Source of the DNA: Echinostoma caproni | Taxonomy: Eukaryota; Platyhelminthes; Trematoda; Plagiorchiida; Echinostomatidae | Length of the DNA: 64,000 bases | Direction: 5' to 3' | Assembly (NCBI GenBank): GCA_900618425.1 | Contig: UZAN01039718.1 | Span: forward strand, 13,703 to 77,702 | Part shown: positions 1 through 12,506 of the stretch, in pieces | Position numbering within the stretch: position 1 is the first letter of the stretch | Layout: the number at the start of each line of letters is the position of its first letter | The notes under the pieces: generated by a model | What the model saw: only the letters and a program-made list of their open reading frames with translations | Databases searched by the model: none | Told to the model about the DNA's origin: nothing | Position numbers and translations under genes: made by a program

Positions 1-143
1 CTCCATTTCCTGTTCGACTATACTTTGAACTGGCTTGTCTTCTCCTATTCTTCATCCAAATGGGCAGCCAAAAGACAGTAACCAAGACCGGCGCACGAAA
101 GTACATGGTAAATGGTTGTACAAACTGAAAACTGAAAATGTCT
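1..143 (+). mobile_element. RTE-like retrotransposon 3' untranslated tail
   Basis: This is the non-coding 3' end of an RTE-type non-LTR retrotransposon, cut by the window edge. It matches three other tails here, at 2710-2875, 34720-34850 and 37681-37812. All share a block around ATCCAAATGGGCAGCCAAAA, then a 'gcacgaaa' block, then a run of short ACTGAA-type units. This copy ends 'actgaaaactgaaaatg'. RTE elements typically end in short tandem units. The RT gene body would lie upstream, outside the window. No coding capacity remains in this piece. Confidence 0.7.
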
Positions 144-199
144 GACAGTGCATCATTTGTACGCTATTGAATACTGAATTAAGGAGACCGAAAGCTAAT

Positions 200-560
200 A
201 GATCAGACGACTTTGACGATGTAACGCTTGGCGACCGCGCCAGTAATATTCTATCGTGAGTGTTTGTGTTTCACTAGACCTTTTCGATGTATGGCGTTTT
301 GTTTGCTCTGCCTTGCAGATTTAACCTCAACCCCGACCTGCGGAAGACCTGTCTGTCACTGTTTCCTCGCCAACCCCGTGTCCCGCATTCCCACTGCTGT
401 TCTCCGCCGTCGTTCGTCATTCGTCACCCGTAATGCCTAGTTNCCCGCTGCGAGAATACGAGCCGAAGGACATCCTGTCGCGCATATCCGTTCATTCCGC
501 TGCTCTGCGAGAGCCCGGAGTACGTTCGTATTGCAATGATATTCACTTTATTGATATTTT
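200..560 (+). repeat. Unclassified interspersed repeat, copy 1
   Basis: A GC-rich island in AT-rich surroundings. It contains blocks such as AATACGAGCCGAAGGACATC, then a 'cccggagtacgtt' block. The same order of blocks occurs inverted at 33590-33850, there as 'aatacgagccgagggacatc' and 'cccggaatacgttt'. Two diverged copies in opposite orientation mean an interspersed repeat, not a unique exon. A short frame (433-693) and tempting splice-like sites exist, but the second copy does not keep them. I cannot assign a family. One undetermined base lies at 443. Confidence 0.6.
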
Positions 561-2345
561 GGAATCTTTTAGAGCAAGGCATGAATGTTCTCAGACCCAC
601 TATCTGAACTCAATGAATGTTAGTCCCCTGAAGCATATATATATATATTTCGTGAGAAATGAAATGCAAAATTTGTTCTTCGTTCATCCATGAAGGTTTC
701 AACAAATTTTTAATCTCTGCAGGAGATAAAATGTAGAAAGTTCAACTGTGATTCTTTATCGGATATTCCACAGGATTCTCTTTCAGTGCAAGTGGAGTTT
801 TCTTTCAGAGCTAATCCCGTTTTTTAAAGAGTTGTGTTTTTGACGCATTTAGTATTGGTTGCACTGGTCAACGACTATCCGTTCCATTGAAAGCACATCA
901 TTAACACTAATTCGGTCGTGGTGAATAATGACCAAGCTCCCGTGTCACCCGCAAACGTCACGTGGACAGCACACGCCTCAACCGATAATTTTGGATTGTT
1001 CACGAACGGCATTTGAATCGATTCAAACTTCGAGATTATTGTCGGAATACACCAAAAAAACACCTCATTTGCGCACAATAACAAAGTTCATTAATCCCGA
1101 TTATGTTGAATATTTGCTTCCGCCAGCCGCATACAGTCGCAAGATTAGATAACACTGAACAAGAATCGTGGAACATTAAAATTTATCACTTCTTCTCAAT
1201 AGTTTCTGCATCTATTTATACAAACACAACTGGAAAATTGCTGTGCAAGCCTTTCTCTCTACTTCCTGGTCCTGGAGTCACTTCACCGTAACTGAGAAAT
1301 ACACCGATTTGATGTGCTTCATGTCAGGCAAACAGTATGCTGCTTAAGTAAAACTATATTCCAATGAGAAAGCATATGAACTAGATCATTCACTCATTCA
1401 CTCATGTAACAATCCTCAAGTATAAAAATAAAAGTTGTTTTCCGATATCGTTTGACTAATGGTTTTTCCAAGCAAATTTGAATGCTATATCATTTGCTTT
1501 TTCTCCTCTACTCAAGAAAGTTCAATCAGACACACGCAAACAAAAAACAAAAAACCCAGGAAGTGCATCAACAATCAAGCCTACTTCCGATCGCCATTCG
1601 AACGGGGTTGCGTGTTCTGCTTTCTCCGTGCTTGCCACTCCTCTTTTGTCTGTTTGCAATTAGAATCCCCAGAAGCAAGCTGAAACGATGGAGTTGGGTG
1701 GATAAAGTTTAAATTGGGAATTCATTCAAGAACAAAATACCCCATCAGTTTTTCAATTGGGGATGGGAATTTTCTCAATTCATCAATAATACGTTTTACA
1801 CTGGGATTATTTTAAAAAAGTCGTTCATCACTGCGGAGAAACAAAATCTACTGCAAATGTGCAGCAAAGTAAGATTCTAGCAGCAATGGCGGGAGTCGAA
1901 CAAACGACACTGAGTCCGTGATCACGATTTACTTGCATTGTATAATTTTTCTCAGTTAGATGATGACTCAAGGATAACGCACGAACTTCCCACCAACATT
2001 TGTTATTTCCCATTAAGGTTCATGACAGAAAACAATTTGACCTCCATTTAACCATATTGACGTAAGAACCATGAACTAAACATCACGCTTTGAATTTTTC
2101 GGATACCTTATCAAGTACAAGTTCACTCAAATAAAATGATCTAGTTATTTGTGTATCGGCTTTTACAAAACGTATTCAACAGACCACACACGGATGAGAA
2201 AAAGGTGGAAAGCGTCATCATCAAATTGATCTCCTTCACACGGAGCAAACGTTTGATCGTCGTAGGCTTCGTGTAGTTAAACAACCTTCCTTGTGGGAAG
2301 ACAAAATCTTGTTCGCGTTTAAAGAAATGCTTTCACAAAACAGAT
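561..2345. other. No gene recognised
   Basis: AT-rich sequence with only short chance frames. It holds a small (AT)n run near 638-650. A B-box-like motif lies on the minus strand near 1885-1900 ('gttcgactccc') and could be an old tRNA-derived fragment, but no A box is visible. Confidence 0.5.
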
Positions 2346-2349
2346 TTGT

Positions 2350-2875
2350 GTAACATGTTGAGGTTAGGCGTAGAGTTTTAGGCAGTCGCGGTCGTTCGCT
2401 GGAGCAAGTGATTGACCTACATAAATTACGTTAGTTGGGACATGTTTGACGCATGTCACCAAACAGGCTGCCACGGGTAGCGATGTTTGTTGAGGTAGAC
2501 AGCGGTTGGAAAATGATCAGTAGTGGTCAAACGAAGACCTGGCATGAGGGTATAAAAGCTCCAACCGGGAGACCAGGTCACATAAACCCCGTTATTCTCC
2601 CTGGCTGGGGACCTCGGGATGATTTTCACCGATGGTTAGAGACACTGAGGGATATGGCTGGATGTCGCAAACAGTGGCGCTCGTGCATCCACTCAGTATT
2701 CCCCTAACACCACTCTATACGAATTCTCCATCTTCCGCTTGAATTTGTTCTTAACATTCCATTGTTCACTCTGCTCTTTTATCCAAATGAGGCTCCAAAA
2801 GACAGCAACCAAAACCGATGCACGAAACTGCAAGGTTAGGGGTTGTAAAAACTGAAATGAACTGAACATATCCTT
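2350..2875 (+). mobile_element. RTE-like element, 5'-truncated 3' end
   Basis: This is the last part of an RTE-type RT protein plus its 3' untranslated region. The translation begins with an EVRRRVLG-like block, then LGHV, RMS and LPR, and keeps the C-terminal 'GWGPRDDFHRWLETLRDMAG' block before a stop near 2705. The arrangement (WLGH..RM ... GWGPRD ... W.ETL.DM) is the C-terminus of trematode RTE proteins and matches 34355-34674 here. Two in-frame stops fall in the LGHV region, so it is dead. The 3' untranslated part runs to about 2875 and ends in ACTGAA-type units. Its 5' truncation is typical of incomplete target-primed reverse transcription. Confidence 0.8.
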
Positions 2876-4637
2876 GGGACTACGGCTTTTGTCTTATTTT
2901 ACTGAGTCTTTTCAAATCTGTCCGGTCGAAAGCATCAATACCGGAACTGTACTCGAGCCGCGCAACCACAGGAAGCTAGATACACTGGATTAGGAAATCC
3001 TCTCCAGCGCTCCAAAAAGAACGTTTATTATATTTGCTCCATGATCCTCAGAGTCAAAGCATATTGAATTAGTCGGTCTAGCAGGTGTATTAAAAACCTG
3101 CGGCGGGTGAACAGCAACCTCAAAGCATTGATCGAAATCATTTCTCCAGGGTTGATATTTTGCCAGTAGCAACGCTCTACATTCCAAACTCTGGAGATAA
3201 GTAATCTCCGGTATTTTCGAATTCTCGGGACTAGCACGAACAAAAGAACTGCTTCGGAAATCTGTCTGATGAATGAGATTATCTCAGGCTTTCTTGGAAC
3301 ACTGTAAACCTTAGACTATGTGGCTTCGAAAGTCCTCAATGTATTCATGAATGACGTGCAACTTATCAATACGCCTCACACTATGAAGTGGATAGTCGGC
3401 TGCCGAACAGAAAGCGTTGCATTCTAAGTTCTATGCATGCTACCATTTATTGAGAACACCGCTTTTCACGGACTCAACATTTTGCGATGCGTAAATAATT
3501 CACTTGTTTGAAAGCTGACACCGTCACCAAACAGACATTTTCGTTTAATTGAACTAAACAGTTACCAAGCTCGATGTTATCCAAAAATGCTCACTTTGTC
3601 CCTCCTTTGGGATAAATTACTTTTAGATCAATTTGGTTTTCTTTAGGTTTGCCATAAAGTTAAAAAGAAATTATCGCTTAAGTGAGAGAAGCCTCAGCTG
3701 ATGGGTTAAACACCGAAATGGAACCAAATCGTTGCTTTCCGATCCTCATTCTAACCACTCAGAATCGCAACCATGCGAAACCGATGGTACGTATCCCAAT
3801 CAACTGAGTGGCCTTCAACTGGCAACCAGCTCACCAACCCCACCCCTTCTTCATCAGTGAAATACTTGGCTGTGGGAATTCCTGTCATTCATGTAAACTC
3901 AAGTTATTCAAAGTCGATCCCACAATACCATGTTTAATTTTCCACTGACCCCTAAGCACAATCAGTCTTCTTTCTGTTTCACATGGAATTAGACGAGGTA
4001 ATACTTTCCCGGGAATGTTTTAGGAACAAGTAGTTGGCAAAAGTCATCTTCCAGTTTTATCATTGTAAGTGTATCAAACTGTAACGGGAATTCGTACAGC
4101 TGAGCTGATATATGCAGCTTGTGAATGCGATCCACACGCAAGTCCCAATTCGGCTGCGCTGTTATTCCCGTTGCAATCACACTATGGTGCAGGTAAGCTC
4201 ATACACCGAGACGCAAACATATATGCCGATTACTGAGTAAATAGATTCAACCGGGTGACCAGTGACACTGGACTCAAACTTGTCTTTGTCTGAATCGTAG
4301 CGATCGCTGTAACTGCTCGAAAAAGTTGTCAACAATGGGAAATTTTCAGATTAACCGCTACGGCTAGCTCCGAAAGATTGATTGCCCACATACCTTCGGG
4401 ACATATTTGGTGATTGTGGGATAAACCGCTCTTAGTGGGAGGGGGAGGAGATTCAACAGCCATTCTAATAGAACGTTGAATTTAGACGGTGAATGTTTGG
4501 AGAAGACTAATCGATTTTTGACATTGGCACCAGACACAAAGTACCAGTCCCCCTGCCTGTGTCAAAAAACCGAATGGGCTAACCCAAACAATCACCATCT
4601 ACATTGATTAAGCCAATCACACGCATGATGATGACCG
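2876..4637. other. No gene recognised
   Basis: Mixed AT-rich sequence with short frames on both strands that match nothing I know. An open stretch of 93 bases at 4100-4192 sits between plausible splice sites (see findings), but chance explains it equally well. Confidence 0.45.
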
Positions 4638-4800
4638 TCGACCGTGTAGCTCAGGGGTAGGTGTTTGATGCCCCGATCCGAAGGTTCGCGGTTCGAGTTC
4701 CGGCAGGGACAGAAAACAAAGTAAGCACTGTTGACGAGTCCCAAACAGAACAAAACAGCTGTCGGTTATCACAAACATTTCCATCGCATTTAAAAGAAAT
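4638..4800 (+). mobile_element. tRNA-derived SINE with hammerhead-ribozyme remnant, copy 1
   Basis: The head is tRNA-like, with an A box at 4645-4661 (TGTAGCTCAGGGGTAGG) and a B box at 4690-4701 (GGTTCGAGTTCC). These form a type 2 RNA polymerase III promoter. Thirty bases on, at 4726-4770, is a hammerhead-like core: 'ttgacgagtcc', then 'caaacag', then 'aacaaaac', followed by AGCTGTC. Stem III (ACA/TGT around GC) pairs well. The core is damaged: CTGA is now TTGA and GAAA is CAAA. The 3' strand of stem I is deleted. The body continues 'ttatcacaaacatttcc', shared with the copies at 39.8, 40.1 and 23.9 kb. This resembles the schistosome Sm-alpha ribozyme SINEs. Confidence 0.75.
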
Positions 4801-5410
4801 CTGAATCCTTTAAAAGTCTGCAGTATGATTGCGTAGAGCTTGATGTGATCCACAAAATATCTGCTATCATTGCTAACACACCAGATTTCGGCAGAAGACA
4901 ACTCAACCACATTGTAAAGAAATCTGGAGCTTGATGCTGTCATGTTGGATATCTTATTTATTTGCTAAAAACTGCTCTCCTCGTTGGATAATATGAAAAC
5001 TCGCTCAAAGCCTGTTGGATATTAAAAAGAATATCGTTCATTCGAACACCAATTTCGCGGACAAAAGGCCTGTGTTCTAGTGGATTAGTTTTCTGTTTTT
5101 TTTTAAATTGCTTTCACTCAATATATCATGTTTATTGTCGCATACATGGAAAAGTTAAATATCTTTTTTATATCCCATACAGATTATAGTGATCGCCCCG
5201 TTCGGTAAGTGAACCTGTTCAGTACCAGCGCTGCTTATAAAAGAATCGTTCTGGCAATTAACAATTGTCTTTTTCAATTGCAAATTAAACTGGAATTACT
5301 TAAGTTGTGTTGCAGTCTGATAAATAAACTGTTGGTTTTGTTTCTGCATAACCCGACTATGTGAAACTGCTTGGCTAATGGTATATCTAAAATGAAAAAC
5401 GATTCGATCA

Positions 5411-5590
5411 GTTGTCCGGTAGCCCAGTGGGTAGTACGCATGCGTTCTACCTGCAAGATCCCGGATTCGATCCCCATTTGGGTCGATGGACTTACACTGT
5501 TGATGAGATCCAACCAGGTGGAAACAGCTGTTTAGTGCTTCCCAGCTTTTGAGTTCACGCCTCGTCTATACAACGAATTCATCATGTAAC
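5411..5590 (+). mobile_element. tRNA-derived SINE with hammerhead-like core, copy 2 (subfamily B)
   Basis: The tRNA-like head has an A box at 5418-5434 (GGTAGCCCAGTGGGTAG) and a B box at 5463-5475 (GGATTCGATCCCC). A hammerhead-like segment follows at 5494-5538: 'acactg', then 'ttgatgag', a short stem II around 'atccaaccaggt', then 'ggaaac', and a stem III of ACA/TGT. Stem I can partly pair ('cact' with 'agtg'). The end contains 'cgaattcatcatgtaa', which also appears in the 6.9-kb piece, so these two form a second SINE subfamily. The core has a C-to-T change at its first base, so activity is doubtful. Confidence 0.7.
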
Positions 5591-6604
5591 CAAATATCCA
5601 TTGTATTAGGATTGTAGACAAATAGACCTACTTACATTTTATGCTGTAAACTAGGACAGATTCAAAACATTTGCTTTCCCGTATAGGTTGATTGATATTT
5701 ACACTTCAGACAGGCAAAAGGAATGACAATTTATTTCTTCTGAACCATTTCGACTGGCTGGTCTTTATTCAGACTTCACTGTCACGCACAAAACTCGGAC
5801 GATTCAGTCAAGCGTGCACTCTCTCATTTTAGACTCAATCTGATTTGCCTATTCGCAGGCCCCTTCGAGCCCTTTGATCCCAAAGAGAAAGGCGTGAGTT
5901 TGTCGATTGAACTGAGGAAGACATATTGAAGACATATAATGAAAGATAGCCAAACAAGCCCATCATACAGCATCATTCATAAATAGTGACGAATCAAGTT
6001 CAAATGTCGGCGGAATGCTTTACACAAACTAGAGTAGGCAGTCATTAACAGCTGATATCGTTAACTGTGGAACGATGAGAACCCACACAATAACTATCAT
6101 TTTCGCAAAACATCACAATGTGTATGAATAAATATACGCGAATGAAAACGCGATAGATCGAACGGATAAAACACAAGCCAGAAATGCTCAACTTGCTTTT
6201 ATCCCAATGCTCATGCTCTGTCGGATAATTTCAATCCGCTTGTGATAGAGGCCCGTTTCTTGATTCGATCAAAAACCAATACTGGGGCTCATGGTAATAT
6301 TATTTGCTCGCGAGCTGTGATCAAATTTAGATAAGCTTCCACATGACGTGTTAAATCATATTCCAAACAAGCTACCTTTCTTCAAGTTCCGATTTGGTCT
6401 AAGAGGCAAGCCATAAGGCTGTCGTTTACCAAAAACACCTCCACGCATGCATGAACACATGACAGAAAACTGCTAACGTTATTAGGTAAATGTATTTATG
6501 TGGGGGCACATTTTCGTTGACATAAAAGAGAGAACGTGTGCATTTAACCAAATATTTCGTTTCTCTTTTCTTTTATACGATCAAATGATCGTGTAAACTA
6601 AGTT

Positions 6605-6765
6605 TGAATTAAAAATTGTGAAGTAATGAGTAACTGTTTGGACCTGATTGGGTCTCACCAGCAGTGCGAATTCATCGATCTAAATGGGGATCGAACCCGA
6701 AAGCGCACAAAAAGAAAGCAAGCATACATCTCGCTCGACCATCAGGCAGCTGATCAGACCACTTT
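6605..6765 (-). mobile_element. tRNA-derived SINE with degraded hammerhead, copy 3
   Basis: Read on the minus strand, this has a B box (GGGTTCGATCCCC, plus-strand 6686-6698) followed by 'gcactg' and a core of CTGGTGA, stem II GACC/GGTC around 'caatca', then CAAAC. Stem II pairs perfectly. Both catalytic blocks carry one change each (CTGATGA to CTGGTGA, GAAA to CAAA), so it should be inactive. An A-box-like stretch lies near 6745-6765. The body beyond the ribozyme is short. Confidence 0.6.
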
Positions 6766-6837
6766 TCATTTTAAATGTACACGATATAGTACAACCCATC
6801 TCTGCGAGGTTGTTGCAGACATCGCGTGTCTCTGATC

Positions 6838-6985
6838 TGATCACTAGCCACTGGGGTTCTAATTCAGTTGGGAACTTTCACAATCTGACTATATGTTGCA
6901 TGAGAGCATTGGGGGATTTGATTTCTTCATACGATGAATTCGTCGTGTAAATGAGGTGCCAGCTGAAAAACTGAGAACTGAATAG
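6838..6985 (+). mobile_element. SINE 3' tail fragment
   Basis: This segment shares 'acgatgaattcgtcgtgtaa' with the end of the 5.4-kb SINE. It then ends in 'ctgaaaaactgagaactgaa', resembling the ACTGAA units of the RTE tails in this window. I infer a 3' SINE tail that copies the RTE end, so RTE machinery could mobilise it. No tRNA-like head is visible next to it on this strand. Confidence 0.45.
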
Positions 6986-9900
6986 ATGTTTTCACTGGGT
7001 GTCGTCTCATGACGTGTGCAGAGCGCTTGATCAGTATTTATTCCTTCTAAACTAGGGGACCACTATTTTAGTGATGGTACATATTCATGAACGTGTTAAA
7101 GTATTTCCGCAGAGAAGAGAAGAGAAGAGAAGAGAAGAAGTGAAGAGAAGCGTTTAATCAGAATTATTTCTATACTCATTACTTTTGTGTATTTTACAAA
7201 ACTTAAAAGTGCTATCAGACACCTGGCAAAGATTGGAGTGGAAAAGTGAAAAATCACTGAATAAAAAATTGAAAAATATTTCTGTCGCTCATGAGTTCAA
7301 ACCACAAATTGGTAAAGCTCATTGAAAATTAAATAATTGCTTCGGAAACCAATAATTATTCTCAGTACAAGCCTCTTGTTTATACCGCATAGTTTTGCGT
7401 GCTCTTCTATCTCACAGACACTGTCCCATACTAGATTCGGTATCCTCAGCAGATGTGCTAAATTGAAGCTGCTAACACAACCAATATACTAGAATGAGAC
7501 TGGCGAAATATATGCGTGACCAAAATAATTGTTTATCGTCTCAACATTGAAGTGATCAGAAGACAATCATACAACAAATTTGGTTAATGGTACAGAATGT
7601 GGAGCCGAGTACATGAATTGAATGTGAACCATTTTCAGTTCACAGATTCTTGGATAGAGTGATTAACCACTTTACGGTGCAATTGAATTTCCAGTCATGG
7701 GGTTTCTATGTTCACGGAAAATTTTGTTCAATATGTGGTTGGATACACAACAATATCAAACGTGAGCAATTTGTAGGTTCGATCACTACCGTATCTTACT
7801 GAGATTCTCGGATTCCAAGCTCAAAAAACCTCTTTCAAACCGCGCCACGTTGAATACCAAACTCCCGATGAGTATATGTAGAATTGTTTCGGGCATTAGC
7901 TCTATCCCTATCCTCAGAATATGCCTCCAAATGGGGAGCCAATAATCAATACTTTGAGGACTACCTCAAACTTGCAAAACAAAACAACATTTGGCTTGAT
8001 ACCCTTGTGAAATGACTTCAGAGAATAGTAAATCTGTAGTACATGCATGTGCATTGCCTGAGCTAGTAACTCATCGGTTTCGAAGCTAGCATGAAAACTC
8101 TAGTTTACAAAGAATCAACTATTCGTTCACGGTGTCAAATGAAAACATTTACGCATGAAGAAATAGTCAATGAATAAGTTAATGTTAAAATAATTTTGAA
8201 ACGGTTATTATAAGACGACAGACGTGCTGTATCAATATCTCCTTTGAAACCATGATAACTAATTGCAAACTACGAACATATTCACCTTAGGATCGGTACA
8301 CCTTACTCCATCATTGAGAATGTGTAATCATTAATTACACCCAGTAGACAAGACACACACGAGTCGGAGTTTACTGAAACACGAGTATTCTCTACTTTGA
8401 TTAACTGCAAACCGATAATTTTATAAATCAGTCTACATGGGTTGGACGTCAAACACTATGTGAACTGGACAACCTAGGACGACATTTGTAGTTAGATATA
8501 GTGTTGCGCAATCTCTGAAATAATTCTAATATTCCTTAGGTGCATTAGCAAATGGTGTGCATTTTCCGGTGTTTTTGACTCGATCACTCTGCACAAATAT
8601 GACCCTGTCATTCTTTTTGTTAATTTAGACGCTTGTAAAGAAGTCTTCACTTTAACTAACAGTTACTTTCACGTTCCGAGTGTCCTCGTGGGAATTTATC
8701 TGAGAGGTGAAATATAACATGGAATCCAAATGCTTTTTTACATAGAATACTATTAAGTGTTCCGAACGTTGCCTACCAGCCAACGCTGCTTGATTGTAGG
8801 ATTAATCATCGTTGAGAGCGAATCAGGTCATAGTAATTATCGTTCAAATCAAGCAACTTTTGTTGTTAGCAATGGATCATTGAGGCGATACTTGTTCATT
8901 AGATTGTGAACTCACCACCGTTTGATGCCGATCAAAGTGATACCACGCAATAATGCAAACTTAGTGTCCAAACATAGACAATAAATTAGAGAATTTGTTT
9001 TCTGCTTAGTTTAGCTAGTAAACATTTTTATATATTCTTTTCTATTGCGTTTATATTGCAAACAGATAAGGCAATTGGCTGACAACTAAAGTGAGTAAAA
9101 ATTGGTTGAGAGAGTATTTACAGACAGCGATTACTATCACACGATTATGGATTAAAAACACATAAGAATACCTAGTTGTGGTACACAACGCCTTCGCATA
9201 TGTAATGTTTTCATTTATCCAGTAAATTAGTTCCATACTAATTTTTACCTTCACCAGTGGCATATTAAAGGTAGTACTGAATTTTTATTTTAGCTGCCAC
9301 GATCCAAACAGTCAAGCAGATGGGATTTTATCGATTAGTGCATTAAGAAGATTGTGGTGAAAAACCTACGAACCGTAATTCCGTGCCCGAAGAAAGCTAT
9401 CCCACCTCCTAATGCCTAATCACAATAATGATCCCATTTATTTGAACCTATTTTGGTTCTGCTTTCCAAATCTCATTTCTTTGATTCTCTACAATTATGC
9501 GATCTCTTCGAGAAGCTTAGTTTTGATGCGATCATGCAGCGAATATGATCCTCAAAACCGAATGATCGTAAAGCAAAGCACATTGGTGAGTCTGATCAGA
9601 CTTTCCGGTTGTACATTTTCTGTGAATTAAGAAGTAAGTAGCGAATGAAACGATGCCGTCTTCGATTTTACATGCATTATACTTGTACAACTACACGTTC
9701 CGACAAACAGTGGTGGACCGGATTGAGGTACAGGAACAGTTGCATAGGAAATTTCATTGATTTCCCGCACCGTTCTTGTTTGAAGTTGGTCAGAGAACCG
9801 CAAACGCGCCCCACGTTATCACTGAATTACAGCTGACCGCATTTTGGGTGTAGATTTCACCCAGACAGCATCCCCACATACTCAGATTACTAAATCAATC

Positions 9901-11109
9901 GCTTTGAACAAATTTTCCTTCGACTAGCTGTGCACTTACTTAGGTGAATTCGCATCAAATAGGTTCGATATTTTACGCCGCTTGAATTATCTCTCCAGTA
10001 AAACTGAGGTAATCAATCAAAAGATTGAGATATTCCGGGGAGCACACACAGTTCAGAATGCAAATGGTTCCAGGGAGGTTCGTCTTTATTTGTATCCCAG
10101 CAACCCGGCGTAATGAATATTAATCAAACATCGGGAAAATTTGCTCCCTTCTGTGAGTCGAGTCGATCCCTTGGGTGGTGTCATCTGGCATATGAGAAAT
10201 TGTCAATTCTTCGCATAACCAAATATGTGAACGTGTTGTTATGGCATCTTGGTTTACGCATGAACTGATACAGCTACGCTTTTCATCGGGGAGAGGTAAA
10301 TCTTCAATCTCGATCGATCGCCTATAATTGACCGTCGGTTGTAGAAGATTGATGGAATCACTTTATTGCTTCTCTCTATTTGTTTAAATCAATACCAATG
10401 ACATGCCATACGGGACATTCGAAAACTATCCCAGATTGCTTTGCTAATCGAGAGTACCAGCATCAATTCTCAAATCTTCTTTCTTCTCTTTACAAACCGT
10501 CATCACTTTCAATTCTGAGTTTTCACTTTTATTTATGAAATAGCTCATCGAACATGCCCTTCTTTTATCTTCATCTCAATGCGTCTACGTTCTCCGGCAC
10601 CCTCGTTATAGTAGAATGTATATGACCGATGCAGTGATCAGTAATATTATGAACAAATTTGAGCTGAATAGATGAGACCCAAAACCCTATTTTATTTAAA
10701 TAGACCAGCTGGCAAGGGCAAATATTTTAATTGCACAACCCGGGAATGATGACGGATTAAAGGTGAGATGATACTGNGTCCACCTACAAATCAATAATCT
10801 ACCAGTAAGCAAAGCAGTCCTTATTCCAATTTTGTTTGCGTGTAGTGAATCACAGAATTGATGTTGAAAAAATCCAGTGAAAAAATAGATGAGAGGCAGT
10901 GAATCAGCGAGCATTGAGTTCAATACGCGGAGACGAGCGACAACAGTCATCCAACTAACCGATTCCGAAGGAATGCTCAGTAAGAGGGAGAAAGGCTTTC
11001 TATGACGTTTGCCTGGCCAGATCTGTGTGTGGGGAAGGGGTTGCATGTATTGATCCGCATTCGTTTGTCAGACTTGCTATCCGACCCACCCTATTGCTAT
11101 TTACTACCA
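6986..11109. other. No gene recognised; short microsatellite
   Basis: AT-rich sequence without recognisable coding. A (GAAGA)n run lies at 7111-7150. Several short open stretches between splice-like signals occur (8629-8706, 9521-9585, 9944-10065). None resembles a known domain, and such stretches are expected by chance. An undetermined base lies at 10777. The CR1-like element starting near 11.1 kb may extend upstream into the last few hundred bases. Confidence 0.5.
7111..7150 (+). repeat. (GAAGA)n microsatellite
   Basis: About seven pentanucleotide units of the GAAGA type with one interruption near 7141. It is a simple-sequence tract with no flanking gene. Confidence 0.85.
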
Positions 11110-11129
11110 TATACAGACAGCACTGAACA

Positions 11130-11564
11130 TTGTTCGGATACGGTAACGCTTGTGTTGCTTTAATTGAGGCAATCCCTGTTGAGACATTGCAATGCTCATT
11201 GAGCAATAAACCCATTCAGGTCGGTTACTTAAGACGATTTTCTAATACTGTAGTAACACAATTCGCCAGTTTTATTGACCAGTCCTTGTGTATTGCTGCT
11301 GGTGACTTTAATCGTTTTGATACCTCCTTTCTAACCACTCTAGGCTTAGAAAACCATGTCAATTTTTCAACCCGTACCAATGTCTTTCTCGATGGTATTT
11401 ATGTATATAGTCCCAATATGGTTCACGTTTTTGAACGAGCCCCAATTAGCACTTCTGACCACCGTACCATTATTCTTTACCCCAAAATATTTTGTAAAAC
11501 TAATCAGTTACTTCATACACAACCCACCTATCGTACGCTATTGGAAAAGAAATTGTTCTCCTGA
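11130..11564 (+). pseudogene. CR1-like endonuclease domain remnant
   Basis: A frame of 144 codons holding the C-terminal half of an apurinic/apyrimidinic-type endonuclease, the enzyme that nicks target DNA so that RT can prime. Visible landmarks are GDFN at residues 58-61, 'FLDGIYV' near residue 87 and SDHR at 109-112. The last is the catalytic Ser-Asp-His signature of this fold. The N-terminal half, with its Asn and Glu metal ligands, is missing or degraded upstream. Another copy of the GDFN region lies at 53.9 kb. The frame ends well before the RT, so the protein is not continuous. Confidence 0.75.
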
Positions 11565-12065
11565 AAACTTGTCCCGACTGCGGAACTCAGTTTCTTCCAC
11601 TACATTTTCTGTGTTCTTCCATAACCAGCTGTCTTCTTCTTGTGAACACCTTACCGTTTATCTTAATTTCTGCTATGACCAATGCTGTCCGGTTGAAACT
11701 ATTTATATTCGAACCGACAGGTGTTCCTCCCCCTTGCTTAGGCGACTTCGTCATGCTAAAGGGACGGCATAGATGGCCGGCAGGCGTCACAGTATCAAAG
11801 AGCTCTCTGTTCTGATTAAGACGCCGGAACGGGATGTACGTCGAGACTATTTTGGGCAATAAAAACTTTTGTGAGATGTGGACTACCTTGCGGAAACTCT
11901 GTGGCTCACGCATCAGTTCTTGTCCGAACGTTGAGGAACTTAACCGTCAATTTGCTTCTGTACCTGCACCTAGCTCCCTCCCACCTCCTTTTACTAACCA
12001 TGATACAATTAACCCTGTTTCTCCGGACGAGGTCCTCCAAGTTTTGAGGAGATCCAAGGCCAATA

Positions 12066-12506
12066 NNNNNNNNNNNNNNNNNNNNNNNNNNNNNNNNNNN
12101 NNNNNNNNNNNNNNNNNNNNNNNNNNNNNNNNNNNNNNNNNNNNNNNNNNNNNNNNNNNNNNNNNNNNNNNNNNNNNNNNNNNNNNNNNNNNNNNNNNNN
12201 NNNNNNNNNNNNNNNNNNNNNNNNNNNNNNNNNNNNNNNNNNNNNNNNNNNNNNNNNNNNNNNNNNNNNNNNNNNNNNNNNNNNNNNNNNNNNNNNNNNN
12301 NNNNNNNNNNNNNNNNNNNNNNNNNNNNNNNNNNNNNNNNNNNNNNNNNNNNNNNNNNNNNNNNNNNNNNNNNNNNNNNNNNNNNNNNNNNNNNNNNNNN
12401 NNNNNNNNNNNNNNNNNNNNNNNNNNNNNNNNNNNNNNNNNNNNNNNNNNNNNNNNNNNNNNNNNNNNNNNNNNNNNNNNNNNNNNNNNNNNNNNNNNNN
12501 NNNNNN
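12066..12506. other. Assembly gap (Ns) inside CR1-like RT
   Basis: A run of Ns between the endonuclease-RT linker and the RT fingers of the CR1-like copy. Gaps at high-copy repeats are common in short-read assemblies. Translations spanning it are meaningless. Confidence 0.95.

Noticed and set aside
319..519. A tempting exon with acceptor 'ttgcag', donor 'gtacgt', high GC and an open frame from 433
   Set aside because: The same ordered sequence occurs inverted at 33590-33850 without the open frame, so it is part of an interspersed repeat.
433..693. 86-codon frame containing 'LREYEPKDILSRISVHSAAL'
   Set aside because: It lies in the same repeat, contains an undetermined base and runs into an AT tract; no domain is recognisable.
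8629..8706. Open stretch after a strong pyrimidine-rich acceptor, before GTGAAA, reading 'ACKEVFTLTNSYFHVPSVLV'
   Set aside because: A stretch this short is open in one of three frames by chance, and there is no conserved motif; a decayed RT was considered but the match is too weak.
9944..10065. Open frame reading 'EFASNRFDILRRLNYL' to 'LYLYPSNPA' with splice-like edges
   Set aside because: No known domain, ordinary base composition and several conflicting splice interpretations; indistinguishable from chance.
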